Positions 51,909-60,303 of a stretch of 64,000 nt of DNA are shown here, in pieces; position 1 is the stretch's first letter; every line of letters begins with the position of its first letter. This stretch comes from DAOUKH01 sp965207995 (GTDB lineage Bacteria; Chloroflexota; Dehalococcoidia; SHYB01). The notes under the pieces were generated by a model that was not told the DNA's origin, ran no database searches, and saw only the letters and a list, made by a program, of their open reading frames with translations. The stretch spans positions 2,542,001 to 2,606,000 of the forward strand of contig OZ242299.1 in the NCBI GenBank assembly GCA_965207995.1, given 5' to 3'. Both the position numbers and the translations under genes were made by a program.

Positions 51909-53642
51909 CTAGCGGTTGCTTTCGACCACGACAGTGATGATGTCGAGGTTGTGGTACTTGCGGTGCTGGACGGACGAGGCGTAGTGCCGCAGCAGACGGA
52001 ATGAAACCTCGCGGTCGTCCTCGATCTGGGGCTGGGCGCTGAGATAGGCCAGCCGGTCTTCCAGGTTTTCTTCGTCGGATGCCGCCACGAACTCCAGCTC
52101 CATCTTGTTGTCGACGCGGCGCGAGCTGATTGCCAGGCTGCGCTTGCCCGCGTCCTCCTCATCGGCCTCGAGGGGCAACAGGCTCGACAGGGTCTCCTCG
52201 CCGGCGGAGCGCAGCCGGTCCGTCGAAGCCTCGTTCCAGCCCGCCTTGGAAGCGGACTCCTGAAGGAAGGTGTCGATGGCGGGCAGCGAGGCGATGTTCA
52301 AGTCGACCTTCAGCCGCCTGCGCTGGGAGCCGGTGAGCTCGAAGAAGAGGGTGAAGGCGATCAGGCAGATGGCGCCGACGGTCAAGGCGTTGCCTAGCAG
52401 GGTTGCTATCGTCCCGCTGAGGAGGTCGGCGAAGATCAGGTCGTTCTGGAAACCCATACCCAGCCAGAACGAGACGCCGACGGCCACGGTCTTCTTCATG
52501 TCGAGGCCGTCGTCGACCACCATCCTCACGCCCTGCATGAAGAGGATCGACAGCATCACGACGACAAAGGCGCCGAAGACCGTGCCGGGGACCGCGATAA
52601 TGAGGGCAGTGATCTTGGGCAGGAGGGCGATACAGATCAGAATGGCCCCTCCGTAGTAGCCGACGTAGCGGGAGACGGCCCCGGTAACGACGGTCCGGGC
52701 GGCGTTCCCCGGCGGGGCCATGTTGGGGAGCGACCCGAGGAGCGCGGAGATGAGGTTGGTGATGCCGATGACGTTCAGCGCGCCTTGGACCATGCGAAAG
52801 TCGACGGCTCGCGGCCTGCGCCAAGCGGCTCGTTGAAGGGCGAGCATGTCGCTCAGGCTATAGACGGTGGTCGACAGGGCCACGACGATGAACCCCGGCA
52901 GCAGCCCCCAGAACTCGGCGCCCAGGCTGAAACCGAACTCCGGCCGTGCATCGAGTGGCAGTCAGATCCAAGGGGCGTCGAGGAGGGGCTGCACGTCGAA
53001 GAGGCCGAAGGGCACGGCCACAAGGCAGCCGGCTCCAATCGAGACGACCGGCGTCCATTGCTGCCATCTCGGGGAGCCGAAGAGGCGGATCGCGATGACG
53101 AGGAAGAAGGTTGTCGCGGCCATGAGGGGACCCGCGGCCGAAGGCGCGCCTTCCGGGGGCACCGACAGCTTTTCGAGCAGGATCGACATGACGGAGCCCG
53201 CCAGCAACATGAGGACGCAGCCGCTCACCGTCGGCGTGATGATCCGGCGCAGGAGGGCGAGCCGCCAGCCGAGGAGGAACTGAAAGGCCGCGCCACAGAC
53301 GATGAGGCTCGCCAGCATGGCGGGCCCGCCGGCCACCAACGCGCTGACGGCGACGGCGATGTAGGCGGTCCCGTTCGAGACGTTGAGCGGATAGCCGGCC
53401 CCCAACCGCCAGAACCGAGAGGCCATGAGAATGGCGCCCAGCCCGGACAGCGACAGCGAGCAGTAAAAAATCCACGACAGGTACTCTTCAGGCTGGCCGC
53501 TTGCCGCAACGATGATGGCCGTAGAGGCCGCCATGCCCGTCAACAGGCCCATGACCTGCTGGAAGCCTAGGCCAAGGCCCACCATGGGCGGGACCTTCTC
53601 GTCAGGCTGGTAGAGGATCTCGTTTGCTTGCGTCGTAGCCAA
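51909..53642 (-). pseudogene. NCS2 (xanthine/uracil) permease split by an in-frame TGA
   Basis: Reading from ATG 53642, 226 codons encode permease helices (GLGLGFQQVMGLLTGMAAST, NVSNGTAYIAVAVSALV, VSGCVLMLLAGSVM) up to DAPWI, then TGA at 52962-52964, and the same frame continues with LPLDARPEFGFSLGAEFWGLLPGF and the remaining helices (NMAPPGNAARTVVTGAVSRYVG, in part). Relatives have Gly at the stop position, so one GGA-to-TGA change explains it. The full frame would be 577 codons. After the last helix (about 440) comes a 130-residue cytoplasmic tail with a helix/strand pattern like anti-sigma histidine-kinase-type ATPases (DRLRSAGEETLSSLL). Either a recent nonsense mutation, read-through, or a sequence error. 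Confidence 0.8.
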
Positions 53643-53713
53643 GTCGGTGTCTCGGCTTACCGCGCTACGTCTCGTTTAGGTGAACGCGCGGTCTCAATAA
53701 GGAGCGGGGAGCT

Positions 53714-53722
53714 AGGATAGCA
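53714..53722 (-). promoter_or_regulatory. extended -10 promoter element for the permease gene
   Basis: TGCTATCCT on the minus strand, 71 nt before the ATG at 53642. Confidence 0.45.
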
Positions 53723-53790
53723 GACTGCTGAAAGGGGTGCACCGACGGCACAGCAAGGCCACACAGCGGTGCTTCCGGCATGGTGGGCAC

Positions 53791-55161
53791 CTATGGGTGA
53801 CGGTTCTCCCGGTGAGCGGCCTCGAACTCGTTGAGAGCGGCTTTGACCCAGGCAAGGTCGTCGGTGGCGGCGCGTTGGCGGGCCGCTTCGGGGTCGATGC
53901 CGTAGATGCGGGCGGCGTTGAGGCCGAGGATTTTCTCCTTGATGCGCGGGGTGAGCTCAGGGTAGCCGTGGCGCTCGCACAGCTCCTGGGGGATTTGGAA
54001 GGCGCGGAAGGCGTCGATCAGCGGTTGAGGGGAGCCGTACCAGATCGAGTCGCTGCCCCAGAGGACGTTGTCCTCGCCGACGGCGAGGAGGAGCTTGCCG
54101 AGGACGTGGGCGGCCTCGCGGGGGCGGCGGACGAGGACGAACCAGGTGCTGCCGAGCTCGGCGTAGACGTTGGCGCCGGGCCCGATGCCGGCGTCGGCGA
54201 GGCTCTTCACGAGACGGTCCGTCCCGGTGCCGGATGGGTCGTAGGGGCCTTCCTCGCTGCCGCCGACGGGGGTCTCGTAGCCGGAGTGGTAGACAAGGAA
54301 TTTCATCCCTGGGAAGGCCGCGGCGGCGGGCCCGACGTCGCGGGGCGAGCCGGCGGGGGCGAGGGCGCTGAGTCCCTTGTGGGCGCAGACCATGCCGACG
54401 CCGAGCTCACGGCTGCGTTCGAGGAAGGGGAGGCCGTGCGCCTCGTCGTCGAGCTGCCAGCCCGTGTTTCCATTCCAGGGGTGGGCGGTATAGACCTTCC
54501 AGGCCACGGGCTTGTTGCGCTCCTTGATGCGGTCGAGGCGGTCGATCTCGCCCGGCGCGTTGGGGTGAACGATGGAATGGCTGAGGAGGCGGCCGGTGCC
54601 GGCGAAGCGGTCGACGAGCTCGCGGGAGCCGGCGATTTCGGGATTGGTGAGGATGTTGCGGCGCTCGTCGCCAGGGGCCGAGGTCAGCACGGCCACCGCC
54701 GTTTCACTTTCGAGGAAGACGTGGCGGAGGTAGTTGGTGAAGTCGAGGTCGATGCGGGGGTCGAGGCCCTTCCAGCGGTCGGGGGCGACGTTGCGGATGA
54801 AGCCCATGACGCCGTCGACGCCGGGGGCTGTGGCGCGGTGCCGCGCGACGTAGTGCGTCTGCACGTCGATGACGAGCTCGTCTCCGGCGAAGGCGGCGTG
54901 GGCGGCTTCGGGGTCGGTCTCCGCTTCAGGTGAGATGTGGTAGTAGCCGCCGCCCCAGGCGTCGTCGATGGCGCGGAGGGCGGCGGCAGTCCCGCGGCGG
55001 CTCTCGGCGAACCGCCGCTGGCCGAGCGGGGTGCAACCCTCGGACTCGGTGCGGGCCACGGTGCGCACGACGGCGGCGAGGTCGCGGTCGGACCAGGGGA
55101 TGGGGCGGAACTCGTCGTTGCCGCGGGGCTGCAGGACGAGGGGGAGGGGCGGGACGGTCAT
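53791..55161 (-). CDS. amidohydrolase family protein
   Basis: 456 residues of amidohydrolase-2 (ACMSD-like) type. FAGDELVIDVQTHYVARHR near 90-108, SHSIVHPNAPGE near 190, VCAHKGLSAL near 260 and the closing ELGSTWFVLV ... NVLWGSDSIWYGSP (metal-site Asp in GSDSIW). The HxH at strand 1 is reduced to QTH. ACMSD-like enzymes decarboxylate or hydrolyse; substrate unknown. TAGAAT sits exactly 6 nt before the ATG, so translation is probably leaderless. Confidence 0.85.
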   Translation of the reverse strand: MTVPPLPLVLQPRGNDEFRPIPWSDRDLAAVVRTVARTESEGCTPLGQRRFAESRRGTAAALRAIDDAWGGGYYHISPEAETDPEAAHAAFAGDELVIDVQTHYVARHRATAPGVDGVMGFIRNVAPDRWKGLDPRIDLDFTNYLRHVFLESETAVAVLTSAPGDERRNILTNPEIAGSRELVDRFAGTGRLLSHSIVHPNAPGEIDRLDRIKERNKPVAWKVYTAHPWNGNTGWQLDDEAHGLPFLERSRELGVGMVCAHKGLSALAPAGSPRDVGPAAAAFPGMKFLVYHSGYETPVGGSEEGPYDPSGTGTDRLVKSLADAGIGPGANVYAELGSTWFVLVRRPREAAHVLGKLLLAVGEDNVLWGSDSIWYGSPQPLIDAFRAFQIPQELCERHGYPELTPRIKEKILGLNAARIYGIDPEAARQRAATDDLAWVKAALNEFEAAHRENRHP

Positions 55162-55167
55162 GGGCGC

Positions 55168-55173
55168 ATTCTA
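55168..55173 (-). promoter_or_regulatory. -10 box of the leaderless amidohydrolase gene
   Basis: TAGAAT on the minus strand with 6 nt (GCGCCC) to the ATG at 55161. Confidence 0.6.
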
Positions 55174-55216
55174 GCGCAGCAGGGAGTGAGGGTTGTGGCG
55201 GAGAAGGCGGCCAAAG

Positions 55217-55252
55217 AAGAAGGCCCCCGCCGGAGGTGACGGGGGCCTTCTT
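55217..55252 (-). terminator. rho-independent terminator of the ABM gene
   Basis: 13-bp stem (AAGAAGGCCCCCG / CGGGGGCCTTCTT) with a 10-nt loop, 23 nt beyond the stop at 55276; the minus-strand transcript ends in U-rich sequence. Confidence 0.8.
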
Positions 55253-55275
55253 TCGTACCGGCGGTGCGCCGGTGG

Positions 55276-55572
55276 CTAGGCGCCGTGGCGCTCGCCGGTC
55301 ACCGTGAGGAGCTGCTCACGAAGATCGGGCTGGCTGAGGCGGTGGATGCGGGAGCGCACCGCGATGGTGTGGGCCTGGGTCGCGGCGTGGTCGGCGGCCT
55401 CGCGGCTCTCCCAGACGGAGACCTGGCCGAGCGAGCCGGTGTTCTCGAGCTCGTAGCTCTCGATGAACCCCGGCTGCTTCGACAGGAAGCCGTCGAGCTC
55501 GTCGAGGAGCTCCTGCACCGCGCCCGCGGCGCCGTTCTTGGGGTGGACATAGGTGGATCGCAGGACCTTCAT
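55276..55572 (-). CDS. antibiotic-biosynthesis-monooxygenase-like (ABM) domain protein
   Basis: 98 residues, dimeric ferredoxin-like alpha/beta barrel. LDELDGFLSKQPGFIESYELEN, then GQVSVWESREAADHAATQAH, the usual W-x-S/E-x-x-A-D-x-A pattern. Such proteins are cofactor-free oxygenases or only ligand binders. It has its own terminator (55217-55252) and a long AT-rich upstream region, so it is likely a single-gene unit. Confidence 0.8.
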   Translation of the reverse strand: MKVLRSTYVHPKNGAAGAVQELLDELDGFLSKQPGFIESYELENTGSLGQVSVWESREAADHAATQAHTIAVRSRIHRLSQPDLREQLLTVTGERHGA

Positions 55573-55619
55573 GAGACCTCTCCGGCGCCTCTGCGCCTCC
55601 CCGCCGCTTCGCGGGGTGT

Positions 55620-55848
55620 GATTTGACGATTTAAGGCTATGCCTCGCGGCCGAGGGACGTCAAAAACACAAATGGCCTGGGAAAATAATTGGAAGTGCTA
55701 CAAGGTGGGCGCGACGCGTGTCTTTCGGTCGCTTGCGGCGCGAAAGGCAACGCAACGCGTTACGAATATCGTCACATTTTTCGCAAGTCAAGAGGGCCGA
55801 TATTCGTTGATATTCGCCAATGGTGGGTCGAAGTGGTCAAACGGAGGG
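55620..55848. promoter_or_regulatory. AT-rich upstream region with GATATTCG repeats
   Basis: Far lower in GC than the surroundings. GATATTCG occurs at 55799-55806 and 55809-55816 (10 bp apart) and inverted at 55763-55770. A minus-strand TTGACT (55791-55786) lies 17 nt from TATTCG (55768-55763), a plausible sigma-70 promoter for the ABM gene overlapped by these repeats, which could be operators. Short frames across it look non-coding. Confidence 0.45.
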
Positions 55849-56616
55849 TCATGACAACCACGAGCCGGCGTTGACGTGCAGGGTCTGCCCGGTGATGTGG
55901 CGCGCCTCGTCTGAGACGAGGAAGAGGACGGCGTTGGCCTGGTCGCCGGGTTCGAGGTAGACGCCCATCGCGGTCTGCAGGATGGAGTCAGTGGCCGCCT
56001 TGTGCATGGCCTCGTCGGTCTTGAAGCTGGCGCGGGTCATCGGCGTGTCGGTGAGCCCCGGGGCGATGGTGTTGACTCTGATGTTCTCGGCGCCGAGGTC
56101 GTGGGCCAGGCTGCGGGAGACGTGGGCGACGGCGGCCTTGGACGCGCCGTAGGCAAGGCTGCGTCCCGAGGGGCGGAAGCCGGAGCCGGAGGAGAAGTTG
56201 ACGATGACGCCGCCGCCCCGCTCGCGCAGGTGAGGGAGGACGGCCTGGCAGAAGAACATGACTCCTTTTAGGTTGACGGCGAGGACGCGGTCCCACTGCT
56301 CCTCGGTGACCTGGTCGATGGAGCCGCCGGCCGCGATGGCGGCGCAGTTCACCAGGACGTCGAGGCCGTCGAAGCGCTCGACGGCGCGGGCCACGGCGCG
56401 CTCGACGGAGGCCTTGTCGGCGGCGTCGGCTTGTATTCCGATGGCGTCGCCCCCGGCGGCGGCAACCTCCTCGGCCGCACGCTGGACGCCGTCGGCGTCG
56501 AGGTCGGCGAGGGCGACGGCGGCGCCCTCGCGGGCAAGGGTGAGTGCGGTGGCGCGTCCGATGCCGGACGCGGCGCCGGTGATGATCGCGACTTTCCCCT
56601 CAACGCGCCCAGTCAT
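55849..56616 (-). CDS. short-chain dehydrogenase/reductase (SDR)
   Basis: 255 residues. TGAASGIGRATAL, NCAAIAAGGS (Cys variant of NNAG), catalytic SSGSGFRPSGRSLAYGASKAA (in part) and PGLTDTPMTR. Classical NAD(P) oxidoreductase, substrate unknown. TATCCT lies exactly 6 nt before the ATG, as in other leaderless genes here. The next gene upstream ends in a strong terminator, so this is a single-gene unit. Confidence 0.9.
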   Translation of the reverse strand: MTGRVEGKVAIITGAASGIGRATALTLAREGAAVALADLDADGVQRAAEEVAAAGGDAIGIQADAADKASVERAVARAVERFDGLDVLVNCAAIAAGGSIDQVTEEQWDRVLAVNLKGVMFFCQAVLPHLRERGGGVIVNFSSGSGFRPSGRSLAYGASKAAVAHVSRSLAHDLGAENIRVNTIAPGLTDTPMTRASFKTDEAMHKAATDSILQTAMGVYLEPGDQANAVLFLVSDEARHITGQTLHVNAGSWLS

Positions 56617-56622
56617 GCGGTG

Positions 56623-56631
56623 AGGATACCA
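56623..56631 (-). promoter_or_regulatory. extended -10 of a leaderless SDR gene
   Basis: TGGTATCCT on the minus strand, then CACCGC and the ATG at 56616. Confidence 0.6.
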
Positions 56632-56669
56632 CGAGGGTTTCCGTTTTCCCCCGCGGACTCGGGCAAAGC

Positions 56670-56695
56670 AAAGCCCCCGTCAGGACGGGGGCTTT
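56670..56695 (-). terminator. rho-independent terminator of the small basic protein gene
   Basis: 11-bp perfect stem (AAAGCCCCCGT / ACGGGGGCTTT) with a CAGG loop, 21 nt past the stop at 56717. Confidence 0.8.
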
Positions 56696-56716
56696 CGTGC
56701 CTCGAAGCGAGGTGGG

Positions 56717-56881
56717 CTAACTGTTGTCGTCGAGGGTCTTGGGCCAGGGGGCCTTGCCGGTGAGGACTTCCATCGGGATTTCGCGGGTCTTCTGACCGTC
56801 GTTCGCGCGTTTGCGGGAGATGCCGCCTCGCTTGCCGCCGCGGACCTTCTTGACGCCCTTCATCTGTGCTTTGTGTGACAT
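56717..56881 (-). CDS. 54-residue basic protein of unknown function
   Basis: Start ATG at 56881 with AGAGGA 8 nt upstream; the longer reading to 57040 overlaps the HIT gene in another frame. MSHKAQMKGVKKVRGGKRGG is followed by SRKRAND and a hydrophobic-acidic end (APWPKTLDDNS). Strongly basic N-terminal half suggests nucleic-acid or ribosome binding. A dedicated SD and a strong terminator argue it is real. No family recognised. Confidence 0.7.
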   Translation of the reverse strand: MSHKAQMKGVKKVRGGKRGGISRKRANDGQKTREIPMEVLTGKAPWPKTLDDNS

Positions 56882-56960
56882 GACTGCTTTCCTCTGGAAG
56901 TCGCGTCTCCCAGTGTACCGCACCCTTCTAGCAGGCGGCAACGCGGACGGAGCCGAGGCG

Positions 56961-57308
56961 CTAGCCCATCTGGCCGCTGAGCTGGCGGCCGCCGAGGACG
57001 TGCATGTGCAGGTGGGCGACGCTCTGGCCGCCTTCGACACCGGTGTTCATGACGAGGCGGTAGCCGGAGTCGGCGACACCGGCCGCTTGCGCGGCGCGGT
57101 TCGCCATGAGGGTCATGTTCCGCATGAGGCCGGCGTTGTGCTCGCCGACCTCGGCGACGGAGGCAAGGTGTTCGAAGGGGATGACGAGAAGGTGCACGGG
57201 CGCCTGCGGGGAGATGTCGGCGATGACGAAGACGGTGCCGTCCTCGTGCAGCTTCTCGCTGGGGATCTCGCCCGATGCGATCTTGCAGAAAATGCAGTCG
57301 CCGGCCAT
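56961..57308 (-). CDS. HIT family (histidine triad) hydrolase
   Basis: 115 residues. CIFCKIASGEIPSEKLHED start with zinc-type CxxC, HLLVIPFEHLASV, and the triad HLHMHV at His99, 101, 103 followed by LGGRQ. HIT/Hint proteins hydrolyse purine phosphoramidates or adenylates. SD GGGAGGAG precedes the ATG. The downstream small basic gene lies 79 nt away. Confidence 0.94.
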   Translation of the reverse strand: MAGDCIFCKIASGEIPSEKLHEDGTVFVIADISPQAPVHLLVIPFEHLASVAEVGEHNAGLMRNMTLMANRAAQAAGVADSGYRLVMNTGVEGGQSVAHLHMHVLGGRQLSGQMG

Positions 57309-57328
57309 GGCGCTCCTCCCTGGTAAAG

Positions 57329-57356
57329 AAGAAGCCCGGCGTGCGCCGGGCTTCTT
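57329..57356 (-). terminator. rho-independent terminator of the acyl-CoA dehydrogenase gene
   Basis: 12-bp stem (AAGAAGCCCGGC / GCCGGGCTTCTT) with a 4-nt loop, 18 nt past the stop at 57375, followed by U-rich sequence. Confidence 0.8.
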
Positions 57357-57374
57357 GTCAGACCTTGGTTCCGG

Positions 57375-58505
57375 TTAGATGCCGAGGTGCTGCGCGACCA
57401 ACTCGCGGTGGTAGTCGCCGTCGCCGAAGGCGAGCTCGGCGGCTTTGGCCCGGCGGAAGTAAAGCTGCATGTCGTGCTCTTTGGTGAAGCCGATGCCGCC
57501 GTGGATCTGGTGGCCGAGGGCGCAGACCCGGCGATACGCGTCGCTGACCCAGGCCTTGGCCATCGAAACTTCCTTGGAGGCTTCCATGCCTTCGCTCACG
57601 CGCCAGATCGCCTCGTAGGCGATGTAGCGGGAGCCGTCGACGTCGGTGACCATGTTGGCGCAGTGGTGCTGGATGGCCTGGAAGCTGCCGATGGGCCGGC
57701 CGAACTGGACGCGCTGCTTGGCGTACTCGACGCTCATTTCGAGCACCTGCTGCGCCCCGCCGACCATCTCGGCGCATTTGCCGGCGGCGCCCCACTCGGC
57801 GATCTTCTCGACGATGGCCCAGCCGCCGTTCTCCTCGCCTAGGACGTTGGCGGCAGGGACCTTGACGTTATCGAACGTGATCTCGACCTGGTGGTCGGAT
57901 GCGATAGTCTTCAGCGACTCGTAGGCGATGCCGGGGCTCTTGGCGTCGACCAAGAAGAGGGTGATGCCGTCCTCGCCCTTACCTTCCTTGGTGCGGGCGA
58001 CGACGAGAAGCTGGTCGGCGGCGCCGCCGTAGGAGATGAAGAGCTTGGTGCCGTTGAGGGTGTACTCGTCGCCGTCCTTGGATGCGGTGAGCTCGACGCC
58101 CGAGGCTTCCCAAGTGGCCGAGGGCTCGGTCTGGGCGTAGACCCAGATTTCGTCGCCGGCGGCAATCTTGCCGAGGTGGGCTTCCTTCTGGGCGTCGGTG
58201 CCGAACTCGAGGATCGGCATGCCGCAGAGGACGACGGTGTTGAAGAAGGGCGAGGGGGTGAGGTTGCGGCCCATCTCCTCGATGAGCACGGCGAGGTCGA
58301 GGAAGCTGAAGCCGTCGCCGCCGTACTGCTCGGGGAAGACCATGCCCATCCAGCCCTGGCCGGCCATTTCCTTCCAGAGCTCGGGCGGATAGCCGAGGTC
58401 ATCTTCCTCCATGGCGCGCACGACCTCTTTCGACGATTTCTCGGCGAGGAACTCCCGTGCCGAGGTCTGGATCATTTGTTGCTCTTCGCTAAGACCGAGG
58501 TCCAT
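57375..58505 (-). CDS. acyl-CoA dehydrogenase
   Basis: 376 residues with SD AAGGAGGAG before the ATG. N-terminal helices (LGLSEEQQMIQTSAREFLAEK), beta domain with QTEPSATWEASG and FISYGGAADQLLVVART (FAD contact), and the C-terminal helical domain with RVQFGRPIGSFQAIQHHCANM and LGHQIHGGIGFTKEHDMQLYFRRAKA (in part). Flavin-dependent alpha,beta-dehydrogenation of an acyl-CoA; the chain-length class is not clear. Single gene with its own terminator. Confidence 0.94.
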   Translation of the reverse strand: MDLGLSEEQQMIQTSAREFLAEKSSKEVVRAMEEDDLGYPPELWKEMAGQGWMGMVFPEQYGGDGFSFLDLAVLIEEMGRNLTPSPFFNTVVLCGMPILEFGTDAQKEAHLGKIAAGDEIWVYAQTEPSATWEASGVELTASKDGDEYTLNGTKLFISYGGAADQLLVVARTKEGKGEDGITLFLVDAKSPGIAYESLKTIASDHQVEITFDNVKVPAANVLGEENGGWAIVEKIAEWGAAGKCAEMVGGAQQVLEMSVEYAKQRVQFGRPIGSFQAIQHHCANMVTDVDGSRYIAYEAIWRVSEGMEASKEVSMAKAWVSDAYRRVCALGHQIHGGIGFTKEHDMQLYFRRAKAAELAFGDGDYHRELVAQHLGI

Positions 58506-58603
58506 CCATCTCCTCCTTAGGCATCGTGAACGCCTGCCGCCGCGCGGCGAGGCTGAGGGTCTTTGTCGTCACGTTTAGGGGCGCCTCAGAAAAGGCCCCG
58601 TAC

Positions 58604-58609
58604 AGTATA
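58604..58609 (-). promoter_or_regulatory. -10 box for the acyl-CoA dehydrogenase gene
   Basis: TATACT on the minus strand with TTGCCT about 16 nt upstream as a -35; the clearest two-box promoter in the window. Confidence 0.5.
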
Positions 58610-58682
58610 TGCGGTTGTTTCGTCCAGGCAAGAGTAGACAAACGAGCGGCGCGAAAGAGGCGGGAATGGGGCGGCGTCGTGG

Positions 58683-58919
58683 TCAGATCGACACCGAGAG
58701 GCAACTGACGGTGCGCACGATGCCGGGCACCGTATGTACCTGGCTGGTGACGGCCTCGCCGATGCCTTCGAGGTTGTCGGCCTCGACGACGGCGATGATG
58801 TCGTAGGGACCGGTGACGGCGTCGACGCGGACGACCTGGCTCATCCCGCCGAGGGCTTGGACCACCTGCTTGGTCTTGCCGACCGATGTCTCAATGAGGA
58901 CAAATGCTTGGGTCGCCAT
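58683..58919 (-). CDS. stand-alone Lrp/AsnC ligand-binding (RAM) domain protein
   Basis: 78 residues with no DNA-binding helix-turn-helix. TQAFVLIETSVGKTKQVVQAL, VVRVDAVTGPYDIIAVVEAD and HTVPGIVRTVSCL follow the RAM domain (alpha/beta sandwich that binds amino acids). Solo RAM proteins may modulate full-length Lrp partners or bind ligands. A TAGAAT box lies at 58968-58973. Confidence 0.88.
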   Translation of the reverse strand: MATQAFVLIETSVGKTKQVVQALGGMSQVVRVDAVTGPYDIIAVVEADNLEGIGEAVTSQVHTVPGIVRTVSCLSVSI

Positions 58920-58967
58920 GGGTATCTTCCCGATCGTGAGCCGTGTTCGACCGCCTCGCGCGCTTGG

Positions 58968-58973
58968 ATTCTA
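58968..58973 (-). promoter_or_regulatory. -10 box for the RAM-domain gene
   Basis: TAGAAT on the minus strand, 48 nt before the ATG at 58919. Confidence 0.4.
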
Positions 58974-59021
58974 TGGCGGGCCCGGCGCGGTGTCAAACCT
59001 GTTGCGGGCTGCTCGAGCCGG

Positions 59022-60173
59022 CTAGGCGGCGCGGAGGGGCCGGAAGAAGTCGCGGATGTCCTCGACGAGCAGGTCTGGCTCCTCCATCGAGGCGAAGTGG
59101 CCGCCCCGCTCGAAGACGGTGTAGCGCCGGAGGTCGGGGAACTTGCGGTCGACCGCAACCCGCGGCGGTTGCCCGATGTCGGCGGGGAAGAGGGCTGCCG
59201 CCGCTGGGATGTCGATGGCCTCGGGACGGACGGCCACGGGAGGCCGCCACCGGTGCTCGTAGTAGAAATGCGCCGAGGAGCGGATCGTGCCGGTGACCCA
59301 GTAGATCATGACGTTGGTGAGCAGCTCGTCCTTGGTGAAGCGGCGCTCGACATCGCCGCCGCAGTCGCTCCACGCCCGCCACTTCTCGACGATCCAGGCG
59401 GCCAGTCCCGCCGGGGAGTCGTTGAGGCCGTAGCCCAGGGTCTGAGGCTTGGTGCTCTGGATGCCCATGTAGCCGCCCTCGGCGGCGCGCCAGGCCGCCT
59501 GGCCTTCGAGCCAGACCCGCTCCTCGGGGCCGCGCTCGGCCTCGGGGCTTGGGATGGCGAGGCCCATGTTGAGGTGAATGCCGGCGACGTGGTCGGCGTG
59601 ACGGCTGCCCAGTCCGGCGGAGACGAAGGCGCCCCGGTCGCCGCCCTGCGCCCCGAAGCGCGTGTAGTCCAAGACATCGACCATGAGACCGCGGAAGACG
59701 TCGGCGGCGCGATCGGCGTTGAAGCCGGGCTCGCGGGGCGCGTCGGAGAAGCCGTGGCCGGGGATGGAGGGGACGACGACGTGGAAGGCGTCGGCGGGGT
59801 CGCCGCCGTGGGCAGCGGGGTCGGCGAGCGGCCCGGCGACCTTGCACATCTCGAAGTAGGAGCCGGGCCAGCCGTGGATGAGCAGCAGAGGGAAGGGGTC
59901 TGGGCCGACGCCGGGGAGGTGGGCGAAGTGGACGCCGAGGCCGTCGATTTCGGCGCGGAAGCTGGGGAGGCGTTCGTTGAGCAGCCGTTCCTGGGCGCGC
60001 CAGTCATAGGCCGTGCGCCAGTACTCGACAAGCTCGCGGGCGTAGGGGAGCGGCGTGCCGTCGTCCCAGCCGATGTCGTCGAGCTCGTCTGGGAAGCGGA
60101 CGCGGTCGAGGCGGCGGCGGAGGCCGTCGAGGACGCCGTCGGGGACGTGAATGGGCCAGGGGGCGGCGGTCAT
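59022..60173 (-). CDS. epoxide hydrolase
   Basis: 383 residues with an N-terminal EHN lid segment (DGLRRRLDRVRFPDE, WRAQERLLNERLPSF) before the alpha/beta-hydrolase core. Oxyanion HGWPGSYFEM near 100, nucleophile Asp179 in GAQGGDRGAF, two lid Tyr candidates (HFYYEHRW) and catalytic His in FERGGHFASMEEP near 357. The microsomal-type epoxide hydrolase family opens epoxides to diols through an ester intermediate on this Asp. A TAGAAT box lies at 60203-60208. Confidence 0.92.
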   Translation of the reverse strand: MTAAPWPIHVPDGVLDGLRRRLDRVRFPDELDDIGWDDGTPLPYARELVEYWRTAYDWRAQERLLNERLPSFRAEIDGLGVHFAHLPGVGPDPFPLLLIHGWPGSYFEMCKVAGPLADPAAHGGDPADAFHVVVPSIPGHGFSDAPREPGFNADRAADVFRGLMVDVLDYTRFGAQGGDRGAFVSAGLGSRHADHVAGIHLNMGLAIPSPEAERGPEERVWLEGQAAWRAAEGGYMGIQSTKPQTLGYGLNDSPAGLAAWIVEKWRAWSDCGGDVERRFTKDELLTNVMIYWVTGTIRSSAHFYYEHRWRPPVAVRPEAIDIPAAAALFPADIGQPPRVAVDRKFPDLRRYTVFERGGHFASMEEPDLLVEDIRDFFRPLRAA

Positions 60174-60202
60174 GGGCGGCTCCAGTGGGGCGGCTGCGGC
60201 GG

Positions 60203-60208
60203 ATTCTA
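60203..60208 (-). promoter_or_regulatory. -10 box for the epoxide hydrolase gene
   Basis: TAGAAT on the minus strand, 29 nt before the ATG at 60173, in the gap before the divergent Rieske operon. Confidence 0.4.
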
Positions 60209-60303
60209 GGCGTCAAGGCGCCGACGGGCAACGCGCGCCTTGCTAGGACTGCGGGGGTGGCCGTAGACTGGCCACGTCGGTGTCGAAGGGCGGGAGGTCT
60301 GCA

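Noticed and set aside
55639..55854. 71-residue frame in the AT-rich gap
   Set aside because: No ribosome site, no hydrophobic pattern, and the region is better explained as a promoter with repeats.
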